From the NCBI RefSeq assembly GCF_003258605.2, contig NZ_CP031264.1, positions 1,302,001 to 1,366,000 of the forward strand: a stretch of 64,000 nt of DNA, written 5' to 3'. This stretch comes from Peterkaempfera bronchialis. Its GTDB lineage: Bacteria; Actinomycetota; Actinomycetes; Streptomycetales; Streptomycetaceae. Under the pieces are notes generated by a model. That model had not been told where the DNA came from. It saw nothing but the letters and a program-made list of their open reading frames with translations, and did no database searches. Each line of letters begins with the position of its first letter. Positions within the stretch are counted from its first letter, which is position 1. Made by a program: the position numbers and the translations under genes. This document shows, in pieces, positions 36,797-45,402 of the stretch.

Positions 36797-37807
36797 TCAG
36801 GAGCGCTTGCCGGCCTCCGGTGCCCGGTCGTGCCGCTCCTCCTCGGCGTGCACCTCGTCCTCCGCCCGGGCGGCCTCCGCCAGCGCGACGTCGGCCGCGC
36901 TCGGCCGAGGCTTCCCGGCGTCCTCGCCGCCGTCGGCCGGGGCGGGCCCGGCGCCGTCCAGCGGCCCTTCGGGGATGGCGCGGGCGGCCGGGTCGATCTC
37001 GGTCTCCCGGCCGGGGTGCCGTTTGGCCGAGAGCACCAGGTAGACCACCGCGCCCAGGAAGACCACGATCGAGGTCCAGTCGTTGAGCCGCAGGCCCAGG
37101 AGGTGGTGGGCCTCGTCGACGCGCAGGTACTCGATCCAGAACCGGCCCACGGTGTACGCCGCGACATAGAGCGCAAAGGCGCGGCCGTGCCCGAGCCGGA
37201 ACCGGCGGTCGGCCCAGAGCACCAGCAGCGCGACCCCGATGCACCAGAGCGACTCATAGAGGAACGTCGGGTGGTAGGTGGCCAGCGCCTTGGTGGCGTC
37301 GGGGCGGTGGTCGTAGTCGATCTCCAGGCCCCAGGGCAGCGTGGTGGGCTTGCCGAAGAGCTCCTGGTTGAACCAGTTGCCCCAGCGCCCGCACGCCTGG
37401 GCCAGCGCGATACCGGGCGCGACGGCATCCGCCCAGGCGGGCAGCGGCACCCCGGCCCGGCGGCAGCCGACCCAGGCACCGACGGCGCCCAGCGCGATGG
37501 CGCCCCAGATGCCCAGGCCGCCGTTCCAGATCTTCAGCGCGTCCAGCGGATGCTTGCCCGCGCCGAAGTAGAGCTGGTGGTCGGTGATCACGTGGTAGAG
37601 CCGACCGCCGACCAGGCCGAAGGGCACCGCCCAGACCGCCACGTCACCCACCGTGTGGGCGGCCCCACCGCGGGCGACCCAGCGCCTGCTGCCGAGCCAG
37701 ACGGCGACGACGACGCCGATGATGATGCAGAACGCGTACGCGCGCAGCGGGATCGGTCCGAGGTGGATCACGCCCCGCGACGGGCTCGGGATGAATGCAA
37801 GGTCCAT
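36797..37807 (-). CDS. lgt: Prolipoprotein diacylglyceryl transferase
   Basis: 336 residues from ATG 37807 (MDLAFIPSPSRGVIHLGPIPLRAY is the usual start region, here quoted in part as VIHLGPIPLRAY). It transfers diacylglycerol to the lipobox Cys of prolipoproteins such as the LivK protein of this window. About seven membrane helices; the invariant ACGRWGNWFNQELFG is present, as is the essential YESLW block. A charged C-terminal tail of about 60 residues is typical of actinobacterial Lgt. The upstream frame continues but overlaps the next gene's 3' region. Weak Shine-Dalgarno. Confidence 0.96.
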   Translation of the reverse strand: MDLAFIPSPSRGVIHLGPIPLRAYAFCIIIGVVVAVWLGSRRWVARGGAAHTVGDVAVWAVPFGLVGGRLYHVITDHQLYFGAGKHPLDALKIWNGGLGIWGAIALGAVGAWVGCRRAGVPLPAWADAVAPGIALAQACGRWGNWFNQELFGKPTTLPWGLEIDYDHRPDATKALATYHPTFLYESLWCIGVALLVLWADRRFRLGHGRAFALYVAAYTVGRFWIEYLRVDEAHHLLGLRLNDWTSIVVFLGAVVYLVLSAKRHPGRETEIDPAARAIPEGPLDGAGPAPADGGEDAGKPRPSAADVALAEAARAEDEVHAEEERHDRAPEAGKRS

Positions 37808-37934
37808 GGCAAGGAAGACGCTACCGCGCCGAGCGCGGCGCGTCCGTACCGGTTGGGGCACAAACCTGCGCCGCCGCCTCCGTGTGGAGCACGACGGCGC
37901 GGCCGTGCGGGTCAGTGCGGGATCGCTGCGAGGG

Positions 37935-38789
37935 TCAGTGCGAGGGGGCCGGGGAGGCCGCCGGAGCGGCGCCGGGAGCGGGGCTCGCCGAGGCGGCGGT
38001 ACCCAGCGGCTTGCCCTTGTTGGCGGCGTCCACCCAGGCCACCAGGTTGGCCGGGGAGATCTGCTGGTCGCCCTTCTTGGGGAAGATCGAGGTGCCGTTG
38101 AGCAGCACGGTGGGCGTCGAGGTGAAGCCGGACTTGTCGAAGTCCTGCTGGACGGCGGAGACCCAGCCGCCATAGGTGTTGTTGTTCACACACGTCCGGA
38201 AGGCGGGCGTGTCGAGCCCCGGCACCTGCTTGGCGAGCGTGAGCAGCTTGCTGCGGTCGCTCCAGGGGTCCTCGGTCTCGGGCGGCTGGTTGGCGTACAG
38301 GACATTGTGGAACGCCCGGAACCTGCCCGCGTCCTGGGCGCAGGCCAGCGCATTGGCGCCGTTCTTGGAGCCGGTGCCGTTGTCGTGCCGGTCGATGAAG
38401 GACACGATGTGGTAGTTGCCCACGATCTTGCCCTGGTTCATCAGCCGGTCGATGGTCGGCTGGAACGCCTTCTCGAAGAGCTGGCAGGCCGGGCAGCGCG
38501 GGTCCTCGTAGACGGTGAGGGTGGACGGGGCGTTGGCGGGCCCGTCCGGGATGACCAGCTTCCTGGCGCCGACCGCGCCGGCGGGGGCGGCCACCGGGGT
38601 CTCCGGCTTGCTCCGCTGGCTCTGCACCGCGACGCCCACGCCGACCGCCACCGCGAGTACGGCGATCACCGAGCCGAGTACCGCCAGCTTCTTGTTCCGC
38701 CGGGAGCGGGCCTCCTGGGCCTGCCGCTCGGCGACCAGCCGCTCACGGGCGGTGCGCTTGCTTCCTCGGTTCTTCTCACTCATCTGCAT
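37935..38789 (-). CDS. Membrane-anchored DsbA-like thioredoxin-fold protein
   Basis: 284 residues (an ATG two codons later is an alternative). Basic cytoplasmic N-terminus, one membrane helix at about 35-56, then an extracytoplasmic DsbA/thioredoxin_4 domain. Active-site CPAC at 99-102 in YEDPRCPACQLFE; the cis-Pro loop is TSTPTVLLNG. Two further Cys (in NALACAQDAG and FRTCVNN) could form a structural disulfide. It probably makes or repairs disulfides in secreted proteins. The next two upstream genes on the same strand are a MauE-like membrane protein and a second DsbA-like protein, suggesting one redox group. Confidence 0.9.
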   Translation of the reverse strand: MQMSEKNRGSKRTARERLVAERQAQEARSRRNKKLAVLGSVIAVLAVAVGVGVAVQSQRSKPETPVAAPAGAVGARKLVIPDGPANAPSTLTVYEDPRCPACQLFEKAFQPTIDRLMNQGKIVGNYHIVSFIDRHDNGTGSKNGANALACAQDAGRFRAFHNVLYANQPPETEDPWSDRSKLLTLAKQVPGLDTPAFRTCVNNNTYGGWVSAVQQDFDKSGFTSTPTVLLNGTSIFPKKGDQQISPANLVAWVDAANKGKPLGTAASASPAPGAAPAASPAPSH

Positions 38790-38900
38790 GTGCTGCCTTG
38801 CTGGTCACGGGAGGGACGGGACCGGCCCGGTGCGGCCGGCCCGGCTTCACAGGGGTCGGGTCACGGAGGTCGTGGCGGGGACGTCATCGGCGGTCGCTCC

Positions 38901-39443
38901 TCAGGCGGCCAGCCAGCCGTCGGCGGAGAACCGGCTGCGCGGTTTCCGGATCAGCCACCCGGCGAGCAGCAGGAAGCCGGTGTCGCGCAGGATCTCCTGG
39001 AGGTACCTGGTCTGCGAGGAGGCCACCTGACCGCCACCGCCGAAGCAGCCGCAGTCGATGGTCAGCCCGCGCGCCCAGACCGAGGCGATGCCGGCGATGA
39101 AGACCAGCAGCAGCACCCCGGAGAGGAAGGCGGCGACCCGGGTGCCCAGGCCGACCAGCAGCAGCAGGGCCAGCGCCAGCTCCAGGAACGGCAGGCCGTA
39201 GCCGACCGGCTTGACCAGCGACTCCGGCAGGATGCGGTAGGCGCGGACGGCCTGCGCGGCCTCGGCCGGGTCGGCGATCTTCGCCAGGCCCGCCCAGGCC
39301 CAGACGGCGGCCAGCCCGAGCCGGGCGACGGTGCTCGCCCAGGCTGCGGCCGGCCCTTCCAGGGCCCGCCGGAGAGCCGGGGCGGCCGGAGCGGGGCGGG
39401 GGCCGGAGTCCTCGGCGGGCATGGCGTCCTGCGGTGCGGTCAT
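38901..39443 (-). CDS. MauE/DoxX-like membrane protein
   Basis: 180 residues with about four membrane helices. The block VWAWAGLAKIADP and the later DCGCFGGGG with a CxC pair are typical of MauE-type proteins, first known from methylamine dehydrogenase clusters. There they are thought to supply electrons or disulfides in the envelope. No methylamine dehydrogenase genes are nearby. Being placed between two DsbA-like genes, it is a good candidate for the membrane redox partner that recharges them (inference). An Ala/Pro-rich N-terminus of about 30 residues precedes the first helix. Confidence 0.85.
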   Translation of the reverse strand: MTAPQDAMPAEDSGPRPAPAAPALRRALEGPAAAWASTVARLGLAAVWAWAGLAKIADPAEAAQAVRAYRILPESLVKPVGYGLPFLELALALLLLVGLGTRVAAFLSGVLLLVFIAGIASVWARGLTIDCGCFGGGGQVASSQTRYLQEILRDTGFLLLAGWLIRKPRSRFSADGWLAA

Positions 39444-39512
39444 CGGTCGTCCCCCTCGGAGAACCCGGCCCGGCGAGCGGGCGCGGTGCGGTCGGCGGCA
39501 AGAAGATGCATG

Positions 39513-39552
39513 CCCTGGGAACCTCTCACGCCCCGGTCGGGGTTCCCCAGGG
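39513..39552 (-). terminator. Hairpin between second DsbA-like gene and MauE-like gene
   Basis: Arms CCCTGGGAACC (39513-39523) and GGTTCCCCAGGG (39541-39552), 11 pairs with one bulge. It lies 23 bp after the DsbA-like stop on the minus strand, so the group may not be one simple transcript. Confidence 0.45.
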
Positions 39553-39574
39553 CCGCTGGTCCCGGCGTGCGGAC

Positions 39575-40489
39575 TCAGTCACGCGCCGCCGCGAGCAGGA
39601 AGGCGCGCAGTGCTTCGGGGTCGCGGGCCAGGTCCATCCGCTTCTCCAGATCCACCACCCGGCCGTTGACCTCCATGCCCGGCGTCCCCGAGTGGACCCG
39701 CCTGTCATAGCGGTCGTAGACCCGCTGGGAGGCGCGCACCCAGGAGGCGTACCGCTGGGAGCGGACCGCGCGGTCGAAGGCCGCGCCGCGCAGCCCGGGC
39801 ACCTGGGAGGCGATCTTCAGCAGCCGGGCGACGGTGTAGCCGTCCTGCCGCTCGGGCGGCTGGTTGGCGTAGAGCGCCGCGTTGTAGAGCGGAAAGCGCC
39901 CGGACGCCAGGGCGGCGCGGGCGGCGTTGGCCGCCCGCTGGGCGCCGATGCCGGGCAGCCGCACATCCAGCGAGGACTCGATGACCCGGCGGATCAGCAC
40001 GGTGCCGTCCGCCACCAGCCGGGCCAGCGTCTCGCCCTGGGCCTGCTCGAAGCGGCGGCAGTCGGGGCAGCGGTAGTCCTCGTACAGGGTCACGGTGACC
40101 GGGGCGCGGCCGGAGCCGATCAGGATCGTCGCGCCGTCGCGGTCCAACCGGGCGGGCAGTCGGCGCAGGATGGCGGCGGCGGGCAGCTCCGGGCCGTGGG
40201 CCCGGTCCGCCACCGGACGGGCGCCCGGGACCGCCGGGGCCTCCGGCGGTCCGCCCACCGGCCGACCGCTGAGGGCGCCCCGCCGGGCGGCCTCGGCCCG
40301 GCTGGCCCGGCCCTCCGGTACGTCGCGGGCCTGCACCATGGCCGCCCGGGCGAGCGCCGACCGGCCCGTCTCCTCGGCCCCACGGTCCGCCAGCGCCCGG
40401 CCGACGGCCGTCTCGCCGACCACAGCCGCAGTGAGGGCGACCGCCGCCAGGGCGGCTCGCAGGACTCTGGCGTGCTGGTACCGGGGCAC
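39575..40489 (-). CDS. DsbA-like thioredoxin-fold exported protein
   Basis: 304 residues, GTG start after GAGAGGA. N-terminal hydrophobic segment (about 10-28) acts as signal or anchor. A long Arg/Ala/Pro-rich linker follows, then the thioredoxin-like domain from about 120. The active site is CPDC at 141-144 in YEDYRCPDCRRFE. The cis-Pro loop is likely SGTPGMEVNG. It shares the blocks ALYANQPPE and TPxxxxNG with the protein at 37935-38789, so the two are paralogues (also note LYANQPPETED there). Unlike that one it has no other Cys. Likely an envelope thiol oxidase or reductase. Confidence 0.87.
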   Translation of the reverse strand: MPRYQHARVLRAALAAVALTAAVVGETAVGRALADRGAEETGRSALARAAMVQARDVPEGRASRAEAARRGALSGRPVGGPPEAPAVPGARPVADRAHGPELPAAAILRRLPARLDRDGATILIGSGRAPVTVTLYEDYRCPDCRRFEQAQGETLARLVADGTVLIRRVIESSLDVRLPGIGAQRAANAARAALASGRFPLYNAALYANQPPERQDGYTVARLLKIASQVPGLRGAAFDRAVRSQRYASWVRASQRVYDRYDRRVHSGTPGMEVNGRVVDLEKRMDLARDPEALRAFLLAAARD

Positions 40490-40547
40490 GGACGGATCCT
40501 CTCGCTGGACTTTCTCGCCGACCGGGCCCGCAGGGGCCCGGGGACGG

Positions 40548-40578
40548 CGGCGGCGCCCGGGGAGGGAGGGCGCCGCCG
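40548..40578. repeat. Inverted repeat upstream of the second DsbA-like gene
   Basis: Arms CGGCGGCGCCC (40548-40558) and GGGCGCCGCCG (40568-40578), 11 bp, 9-nt loop. It lies 59 bp before the DsbA-like start; it may back up the trpA terminator or be part of its promoter region. Confidence 0.45.
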
Positions 40579-40674
40579 AACCTGCCGGTACCTCAACGAG
40601 CGGCCCGCCGAGCCGGTGGTGCGGGAGCCGCGCGAACCACCCATACGAGGGACCCCCGTCCTGCGGACGGAGAC

Positions 40675-40708
40675 GGCCCGCCGCCCCCCGGACGGGGGGC
40701 GGCGGGCC
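40675..40708 (-). terminator. Terminator of the trp operon
   Basis: Perfect 15-bp arms GGCCCGCCGCCCCCC (40675-40689) and GGGGGGCGGCGGGCC (40694-40708), 4-nt loop, 24 bp after the trpA stop. Confidence 0.8.
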
Positions 40709-40731
40709 GCAGGGCAGTGCCGGTCCGGGCC

Positions 40732-41556
40732 TCAGCGGCGGCGGGCTCCGGCGGCCAGCTCACCGGCGAGGGCGCGGAGGGCGGCCAGACCGGCCTCCTC
40801 GTCCCCGTCCGCGTCCAGCAGCCGCTGGACGAAGGCCGAGCCCACGATCACACCGTCGGCGAAGGCCGCGACCTCGGCCGCCTGGGCGGGGGTGGAGACG
40901 CCCAGCCCCACGCAGACCGGCAGCTCGGTGGTGGCGCGGGTGCGCTTCACCAGGTCCTCCGCGAGATGGCCGACCTGAGCCCGGGTACCGGTGACGCCCA
41001 TCACCGCCGCCGCATAGACGAACCCGGTGCCCACGGCGGTGACCTGCGCCAACCGCTCGTCGCGGCTGCTGGGGGCGACCACGAAGACGGTGTCCAGACC
41101 GTGCTCCGCGGCGGCCGCCCGCCACTCCGCCGACTCCTCCACCGGCAGGTCGGGCAGGATGCAGCCGGCGCCCCCGGCGGCCGCCAGTTCGGCCGCGAAC
41201 CGGGCCGGGCCGTAGTGGTCCACCGGGTTCCAGTAGGTCATCACCAGGACGGGCGCGTCCACGGCCGAGGAGACCTCGCGGACCGTGCGCAGCACGTCCG
41301 CGATCCGCACCCCGCCGCGCAGCGCGATGTCGACGGCGGTCTGGATGGTGGGGCCGTCCAGTACCGGGTCGGAGTGCGGCAGGCCGATCTCCACGGCGTC
41401 GCAGCCGCCCTCCAGCAGGGCCAGCGCGGCCTTGACGCCGCCGTCGACGGTGGGGAAGCCGGCCGGCAGATAGCCGATGAGCGCGGCCCGGCCCTCCGCC
41501 CCGGCGGCGGCGATGGTGGCACTCAGCTTGCTCTGTGTGGTGCTCAGGTTACTCAT
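40732..41556 (-). CDS. trpA: Tryptophan synthase alpha chain
   Basis: 274 residues from ATG 41556, placed 5 nt after GGGAAAG. A GTG at 41562, overlapping the trpB stop as GTGA, is an alternative. It cleaves indole-3-glycerol phosphate to indole, which is channelled to TrpB. Seen: ALIGYLPAGFPTVDGG, the catalytic Glu in AVEIGLPHSDPVLDGP, the catalytic Asp in CILPDLPVEES, and GLGVSTPAQAAEVAAFADG VIVGSA phosphate-binding segment (GLGVSTPAQAAE and VIVGSAFV). Last gene of the trp operon, followed by a strong terminator. Confidence 0.97.
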   Translation of the reverse strand: MSNLSTTQSKLSATIAAAGAEGRAALIGYLPAGFPTVDGGVKAALALLEGGCDAVEIGLPHSDPVLDGPTIQTAVDIALRGGVRIADVLRTVREVSSAVDAPVLVMTYWNPVDHYGPARFAAELAAAGGAGCILPDLPVEESAEWRAAAAEHGLDTVFVVAPSSRDERLAQVTAVGTGFVYAAAVMGVTGTRAQVGHLAEDLVKRTRATTELPVCVGLGVSTPAQAAEVAAFADGVIVGSAFVQRLLDADGDEEAGLAALRALAGELAAGARRR

Positions 41557-41558
41557 GG

Positions 41559-42815
41559 TCACTTTCCCGACTTGTTGTCGGCCTCGGTGGCAGCGGTGCG
41601 GTCGTCCAGCAGGCCGAAGTACTCGGCTGCGGTGTGCATGTCCTTGTCGCCACGGCCGGAGAGGTTCACCAGGATCACGGCGTCCGGGCCGAGTTCGCGG
41701 CCCAGCTCCAGCGCTCCGGCCAGGGCGTGCGCGGATTCTATGGCCGGAATGATGCCTTCGGTGCGGGAGAGCTGGAGCAGCGCCTGCATGGCCTGGTCGT
41801 CGGTGACGGGGCGGTATTCTGCCCGGCCGGTGTCCTTCAGCCAGGAGTGCTCCGGGCCGATGCCCGGGTAGTCCAGCCCGGCGGAGATCGAGTGGCTCTC
41901 TATGGTCTGGCCGTCCTCGTCCTGGAGCATGTAGCTGCGGGCGCCGTGCAGCACCCCGGGGCTGCCCTTGGTGAGGGTGGCGGCGTGGCGGGGGGTGTCC
42001 ACGCCCTCGCCTGCGGCCTCGCAGCCGATCAGGCGCACCCCGGCGTCGGGGATGAACTCATGGAAGATGCCCATGGCGTTGGAGCCGCCGCCGACGCAGG
42101 CGACCACGGCGTCCGGCAGCCGGCCGGTGCGGTCCAGGACCTGGGCGCGGGCCTCGATGCCGATCACCCGATGGAAGTCCCGGACCATCATTGGGAAGGG
42201 GTGCGGGCCGGCCACCGTGCCGAAGAGGTAGTGGGTGGAGTCGACATTGGCGACCCAGTCGCGGAACGCCTCGTTGATGGCGTCCTTGAGGGTGCGGCTG
42301 CCGGACTTCACGGCCACCACCTCGGCGCCCAGCATCCGCATCCGGGCGACGTTGAGCGCCTGCCGCTCGGTGTCGACCTCGCCCATGTAGATGGTGCAGT
42401 CCAGGCCGAAGAGGGCGCAGGCGGTGGCGGTGGCCACGCCGTGCTGCCCGGCGCCGGTCTCGGCGATGACCCGGGTCTTGCCCATCCGGCGGGTGAGCAG
42501 GGCCTGGCCCAGTACGTTGTTGATCTTGTGCGAGCCGGTGTGGTTGAGGTCCTCGCGCTTGAGCAGCACGCGGGCGCCGCCGGCCAGCTCGGAGAAGCGG
42601 CGGACCTCGGTGAGCGGGCTGGGCCGGCCGGTGTAGTCCTTGAGCAGGACGTCCAGCTCGGCGGCGAAGGACGGGTCGGCCTTGGCCTTCTCGTACTCCT
42701 CGGCGACCTGCTCGACGGCGGCCACCAGCGCCTCCGGGATGTAACGCCCGCCGAAGCGGCCGAAGTAGCCTCGTGCGTCGGGAACCTGCGGTTCTGTGTG
42801 GTGGTCCGTGGACAT
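41559..42815 (-). CDS. trpB: Tryptophan synthase beta chain
   Basis: 418 residues from ATG 42815, preceded by GGAGGG. It joins indole and serine with pyridoxal phosphate to give tryptophan. Seen: [15 protein letters not shown] near the N-terminus, PLP lysine in [33 protein letters not shown], and the phosphate-cradling [15 protein letters not shown]. It forms an alpha2-beta2 complex with TrpA encoded next to it. The upstream frame reaches into the trpM region without coding support. Confidence 0.98.
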   Translation of the reverse strand: MSTDHHTEPQVPDARGYFGRFGGRYIPEALVAAVEQVAEEYEKAKADPSFAAELDVLLKDYTGRPSPLTEVRRFSELAGGARVLLKREDLNHTGSHKINNVLGQALLTRRMGKTRVIAETGAGQHGVATATACALFGLDCTIYMGEVDTERQALNVARMRMLGAEVVAVKSGSRTLKDAINEAFRDWVANVDSTHYLFGTVAGPHPFPMMVRDFHRVIGIEARAQVLDRTGRLPDAVVACVGGGSNAMGIFHEFIPDAGVRLIGCEAAGEGVDTPRHAATLTKGSPGVLHGARSYMLQDEDGQTIESHSISAGLDYPGIGPEHSWLKDTGRAEYRPVTDDQAMQALLQLSRTEGIIPAIESAHALAGALELGRELGPDAVILVNLSGRGDKDMHTAAEYFGLLDDRTAATEADNKSGK

Positions 42816-42910
42816 GACGGATCCCTCCGTGTGCCTCTGTGTGATGGGCCGAATAGCTGTGGTGGTACCAGCCGCGTGCGGCCGGGGCCCGGCGGCCCCT
42901 CCCCCTCCGG

Positions 42911-43507
42911 TCAGAGGGTGCGCGGAAACCCGGGCGCGGCGGCCCGGGGGTCCTGCTGCCGCGTCCGGCGGCGCCATCGGCGGCCCTGCACCTGGCCCGG
43001 CTCGCACCCGATGACATAGCGGACCCGCCGGCCGTGCACCCGGCGGGCGGGGGCGCGGCAGCCGCGCGGACGGCAGCCGTCCCTGAGGGCGGCGCCGAGG
43101 CGCAGCGGAGGGTGGGGGTCCCGGGCGAGGGACGAGCGCGGGGCACCCGCCCGCAGAGGAGCCGAGGCAGAGCCCGACCCGGACGACCCGAGGGCGGCGC
43201 CGAGGCGCAGCGGAGGGTGGGGGTCCCGGGCGAGGGACGAGCGCGGGGCACCCGCCCGCAGAGGAGCCGAGGCAGAGCCCGACCCGGACGACCCGAGGGC
43301 GGCGCCGAGGCGCAGCGGAGGGTGGGGGTCCCGGGCGAGGGACGAGCGCGGGGCACCCGCCCTGGGCCCGTCCTGCCCGGGGACGGGCTGGGACGGGGCA
43401 GCCGAGGCAGTGTCTGGGCCCGGGAGGGGGTTGCCGCCGGGCAGCCGCAGGGCCGCCCGGGGCCGGGGAGATCCGGCGGGCGGTCCGTAGCGGGCGGTGG
43501 GCGGCAT
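42911..43507 (-). CDS. trpM: TrpM-like small protein, expanded by in-frame tandem repeats
   Basis: The frame runs from ATG 43507, 10 bp after trpC, to a stop 95 bp before trpB, the place of trpM in Streptomyces. Known: S. coelicolor TrpM is about 63 aa and modulates tryptophan synthesis and differentiation. Only the last 57 residues here look like Trp[21 protein letters not shown] and [15 protein letters not shown], Arg-rich. Residues about 49-141 are encoded by a perfect 105-bp tandem repeat (35 codons per unit, so no frame damage), and residues 1-48 are Pro/Arg-rich. The true start may lie inside or after the repeat; the 198-aa form is a hypothesis. The annotated identity rests on position and the C-terminal block. 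Confidence 0.6.
   Translation of the reverse strand: MPPTARYGPPAGSPRPRAALRLPGGNPLPGPDTASAAPSQPVPGQDGPRAGAPRSSLARDPHPPLRLGAALGSSGSGSASAPLRAGAPRSSLARDPHPPLRLGAALGSSGSGSASAPLRAGAPRSSLARDPHPPLRLGAALRDGCRPRGCRAPARRVHGRRVRYVIGCEPGQVQGRRWRRRTRQQDPRAAAPGFPRTL
43085..43362. repeat. Perfect 105-bp tandem repeat, 2.65 copies, inside trpM frame
   Basis: Copies begin at 43085, 43190 and 43295. The first two are identical over all 105 bp, and the third matches for its 68 bp up to 43362. After 43362 comes a different 38-bp stretch holding a hairpin (arms GCCCGTCC 43366-43373 and GGACGGGC 43381-43388), then a weak echo of the unit near 43400-43425. Both strands are open in several frames. On the minus strand each unit reads as a 35-aa block containing [20 protein letters not shown]. 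Identity implies recent duplication. Confidence 0.95.
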
Positions 43508-43517
43508 GGTGTGCGGG

Positions 43518-44327
43518 TCAGCTCCGCCCGTGGCGCAGCGCCGGGTGGGCGCCGGCGGCGACCAGGTCGGCGACGGCGGTCCTGGGGTCGCCCCCGGTGA
43601 CCAGGGACTCGCCCACCAGCACCGCGTCGGCGCCCTCGTTGGCGTAGGCGATCAGGTCGTGCGGGCCGCGCACACCGGACTCGGCCACCTTGACGATGTG
43701 GTCCGGGATGGCGGGGGCGACGTTCATGAAGGTGTCGCGGTCGACCTGAAGGGTCTTGAGGTTGCGGGCGTTGACGCCGATGATCCGGGCACCGGCGTCG
43801 ACGGCGCGCGCGACCTCCTCCTCGTCGTGCACCTCGACCAGCGGGCTGAGTCCGATCGACTCGGCACGCTCGATCAGCGAGACCAGGGCGGGCTGTTCGA
43901 GGGCGGCCACGATCAGCAGGGCGAGGTCGGCGCCGTATGCGCGGGCCTCCCAGAGCTGGTAGGAGGTGACGATGAAGTCCTTGCGCAGCACCGGGGTGTC
44001 CACGGCGGCGCGGACCGCTTCCAGGTCGGCCAGCGAGCCGCCGAAGCGGCGCTGCTCGGTGAGGACGCTGATCGCGGCGGCGCCGCCCGCCTCGTAGTCG
44101 CGGGCCAGTCCGGCCGGGTCGGCGATGGCGGCCAGCGCGCCCTTGGAGGGGCTGGACCGCTTCACCTCGCAGATCACCCGTACGCCCTCGCCGCGCAGCG
44201 CGGCCACGCCGTCCTTGGCGTCGCGGGCCTTGGCGGCCCGTGCCTTGAGCTCGTCCAGGGAGACCCGGGCCTGGCGCTCGGCGAGGTCCTCGCGGACTCC
44301 GTCGATGATCTCGTCGAGCACGCTCAC
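43518..44327 (-). CDS. trpC: Indole-3-glycerol phosphate synthase
   Basis: 269 residues from the GTG at 44327 ([19 protein letters not shown]), after GGGGGC. It closes the indole ring from carboxyphenylaminodeoxyribulose phosphate. Seen: the catalytic Lys in [12 protein letters not shown], then [24 protein letters not shown] (quoted in part: FGGSLADL and PVLRKDF), [20 protein letters not shown], and [11 protein letters not shown]. It lies between a DUF2752 gene and trpM. A frame extends 55 codons further upstream without coding character. In the 209-bp gap upstream, three loose copies of CGGTCAGGG occur at about 44512-44540. Confidence 0.96.
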   Translation of the reverse strand: MSVLDEIIDGVREDLAERQARVSLDELKARAAKARDAKDGVAALRGEGVRVICEVKRSSPSKGALAAIADPAGLARDYEAGGAAAISVLTEQRRFGGSLADLEAVRAAVDTPVLRKDFIVTSYQLWEARAYGADLALLIVAALEQPALVSLIERAESIGLSPLVEVHDEEEVARAVDAGARIIGVNARNLKTLQVDRDTFMNVAPAIPDHIVKVAESGVRGPHDLIAYANEGADAVLVGESLVTGGDPRTAVADLVAAGAHPALRHGRS

Positions 44328-44536
44328 GCGGGGCGCCCCCTTCAGTCGGACGGACGGGCTGGGCTTCGGCGGCGGGGCGGGTGCGGAGATCGGGGGATCC
44401 ACCGCAGTCTCGTTCCGGCCGGTGCTTCGATGGTATCGGCAGACCGGCGCAAGGCTCGCATCAGGCCATCCGCGGTCTCGCCGGTCGGACACCGCCAGGG
44501 ACGGGCGCAGGCGGTCAGGGAACGGTCAGGGAGTGG

Positions 44537-44965
44537 TCAGGGGGCGAGTCCGGCCCCGGCCGGCAGGTTGCGGGCGACGGTGAAAGCGGCCATCGCAACG
44601 ATGATCAGACCGGCGTGTCGGCCACGCAGCGCGGGCAGCCGCACCGGCCGCGCGCCCAGCGCGGCGGTGGTCCAGCGCAGCCAGAGCAGGGCGGCCATGG
44701 CGAAGGCGACCACGGCGAGCAGGTTGTCGTGCAGGGCGTCGGTCAGGTGGCCGTGGGCGAGGGCGTGTACACAGCGCAGGCCGCCGCAGCCGGGGCACCA
44801 CCAGCCGGTGGCCTGGAGGAACGGGCAGACGGGATAGCGGCCCGGGGTGTTGGGGTCCACCGCGGCGATGTACAGCACCGGGAGGGCGACCGAGGCCAGG
44901 GCGGCCAGCGGTGCGGCGAGGCGGCGGAGGGCGGAGCGGGACGCGGGGGCGGCCGGGGCGTTCAC
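44537..44965 (-). CDS. DUF2752 membrane protein of the trp operon
   Basis: 142 residues from the GTG at 44965. Three hydrophobic helices and the DUF2752 core CPFLQATGWWCPGCGGLRC, with the C-P-G-C-G knot after the first helix. The family's function is unknown; the paired cysteines suggest metal or redox chemistry at the membrane. In Streptomyces, genes of this family often sit between trpE and trpC (from memory). Start choice is uncertain because no clear ribosome site precedes it. Confidence 0.82.
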   Translation of the reverse strand: MNAPAAPASRSALRRLAAPLAALASVALPVLYIAAVDPNTPGRYPVCPFLQATGWWCPGCGGLRCVHALAHGHLTDALHDNLLAVVAFAMAALLWLRWTTAALGARPVRLPALRGRHAGLIIVAMAAFTVARNLPAGAGLAP

Positions 44966-45038
44966 ATCGGCGATTCTGCCCTGGTCGGCGCCCGCCGGGC
45001 CGTATGCGCGGCCGGGTGGGCGCCGTCGGGCCGCCGGT

Positions 45039-45248
45039 TCAGTGGGCGGAGGAGACGGTCTGCTTGCCGAGGCCGGCCATCTGCATCGCCTTGCCGACCA
45101 CACCCGCGATCAGGGTGAGGCCGACGCCGACCCAGAAGAGCCACGGGGTGGCCGCCACGACGGCCATACCGGCCACGATGAAGCCGATGAAGGCGATGAT
45201 GACGCCGGTCCACGCGGCGGGGGTGTGGCCGTGGGCTGCTGCCGACAT
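45039..45248 (-). CDS. HGxxPAAW-type small membrane protein
   Basis: 69 residues from ATG 45248, with AAGGAG at 8 nt. The N-terminal HGHTPAAWTG gives the family its name. Two hydrophobic helices follow, at about 14-33 and 38-58, and a short tail ends the protein. It is found in actinobacterial trp operons; role unknown. It sits between the Trp_oprn_chp protein and the DUF2752 protein, all on the trp strand. Confidence 0.88.
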   Translation of the reverse strand: MSAAAHGHTPAAWTGVIIAFIGFIVAGMAVVAATPWLFWVGVGLTLIAGVVGKAMQMAGLGKQTVSSAH

Positions 45249-45402
45249 TGCTGGTGCTCCTTGCTGCCGGTAATGGCGGTGTCCAGAGCCCGGGACCTGG
45301 CGCAGGGCGCCCCGGGCGGTTCTCGGTGCCATTCTCCCCGACCGGCCCGGATGCGGCCGACCGGGGTCCCGGCGCACCCGGCCGGGCCCGTCTGGCGGGG
45401 TG

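Noticed and set aside
40510-40660. Small gene between trpA and the DsbA-like gene
   Set aside because: Open frames exist on both strands, but the sequence is filled by two strong hairpins and has no start with a ribosome site.
43085-43362. CRISPR array
   Set aside because: Units are 105 bp, contiguous and wholly identical with no variable spacers and no cas genes; it is a plain tandem repeat.
43034-43600. Plus-strand ORF of 188 codons through the tandem repeat
   Set aside because: It is made almost wholly of the repeat and runs against trpC; no homology or start signal.
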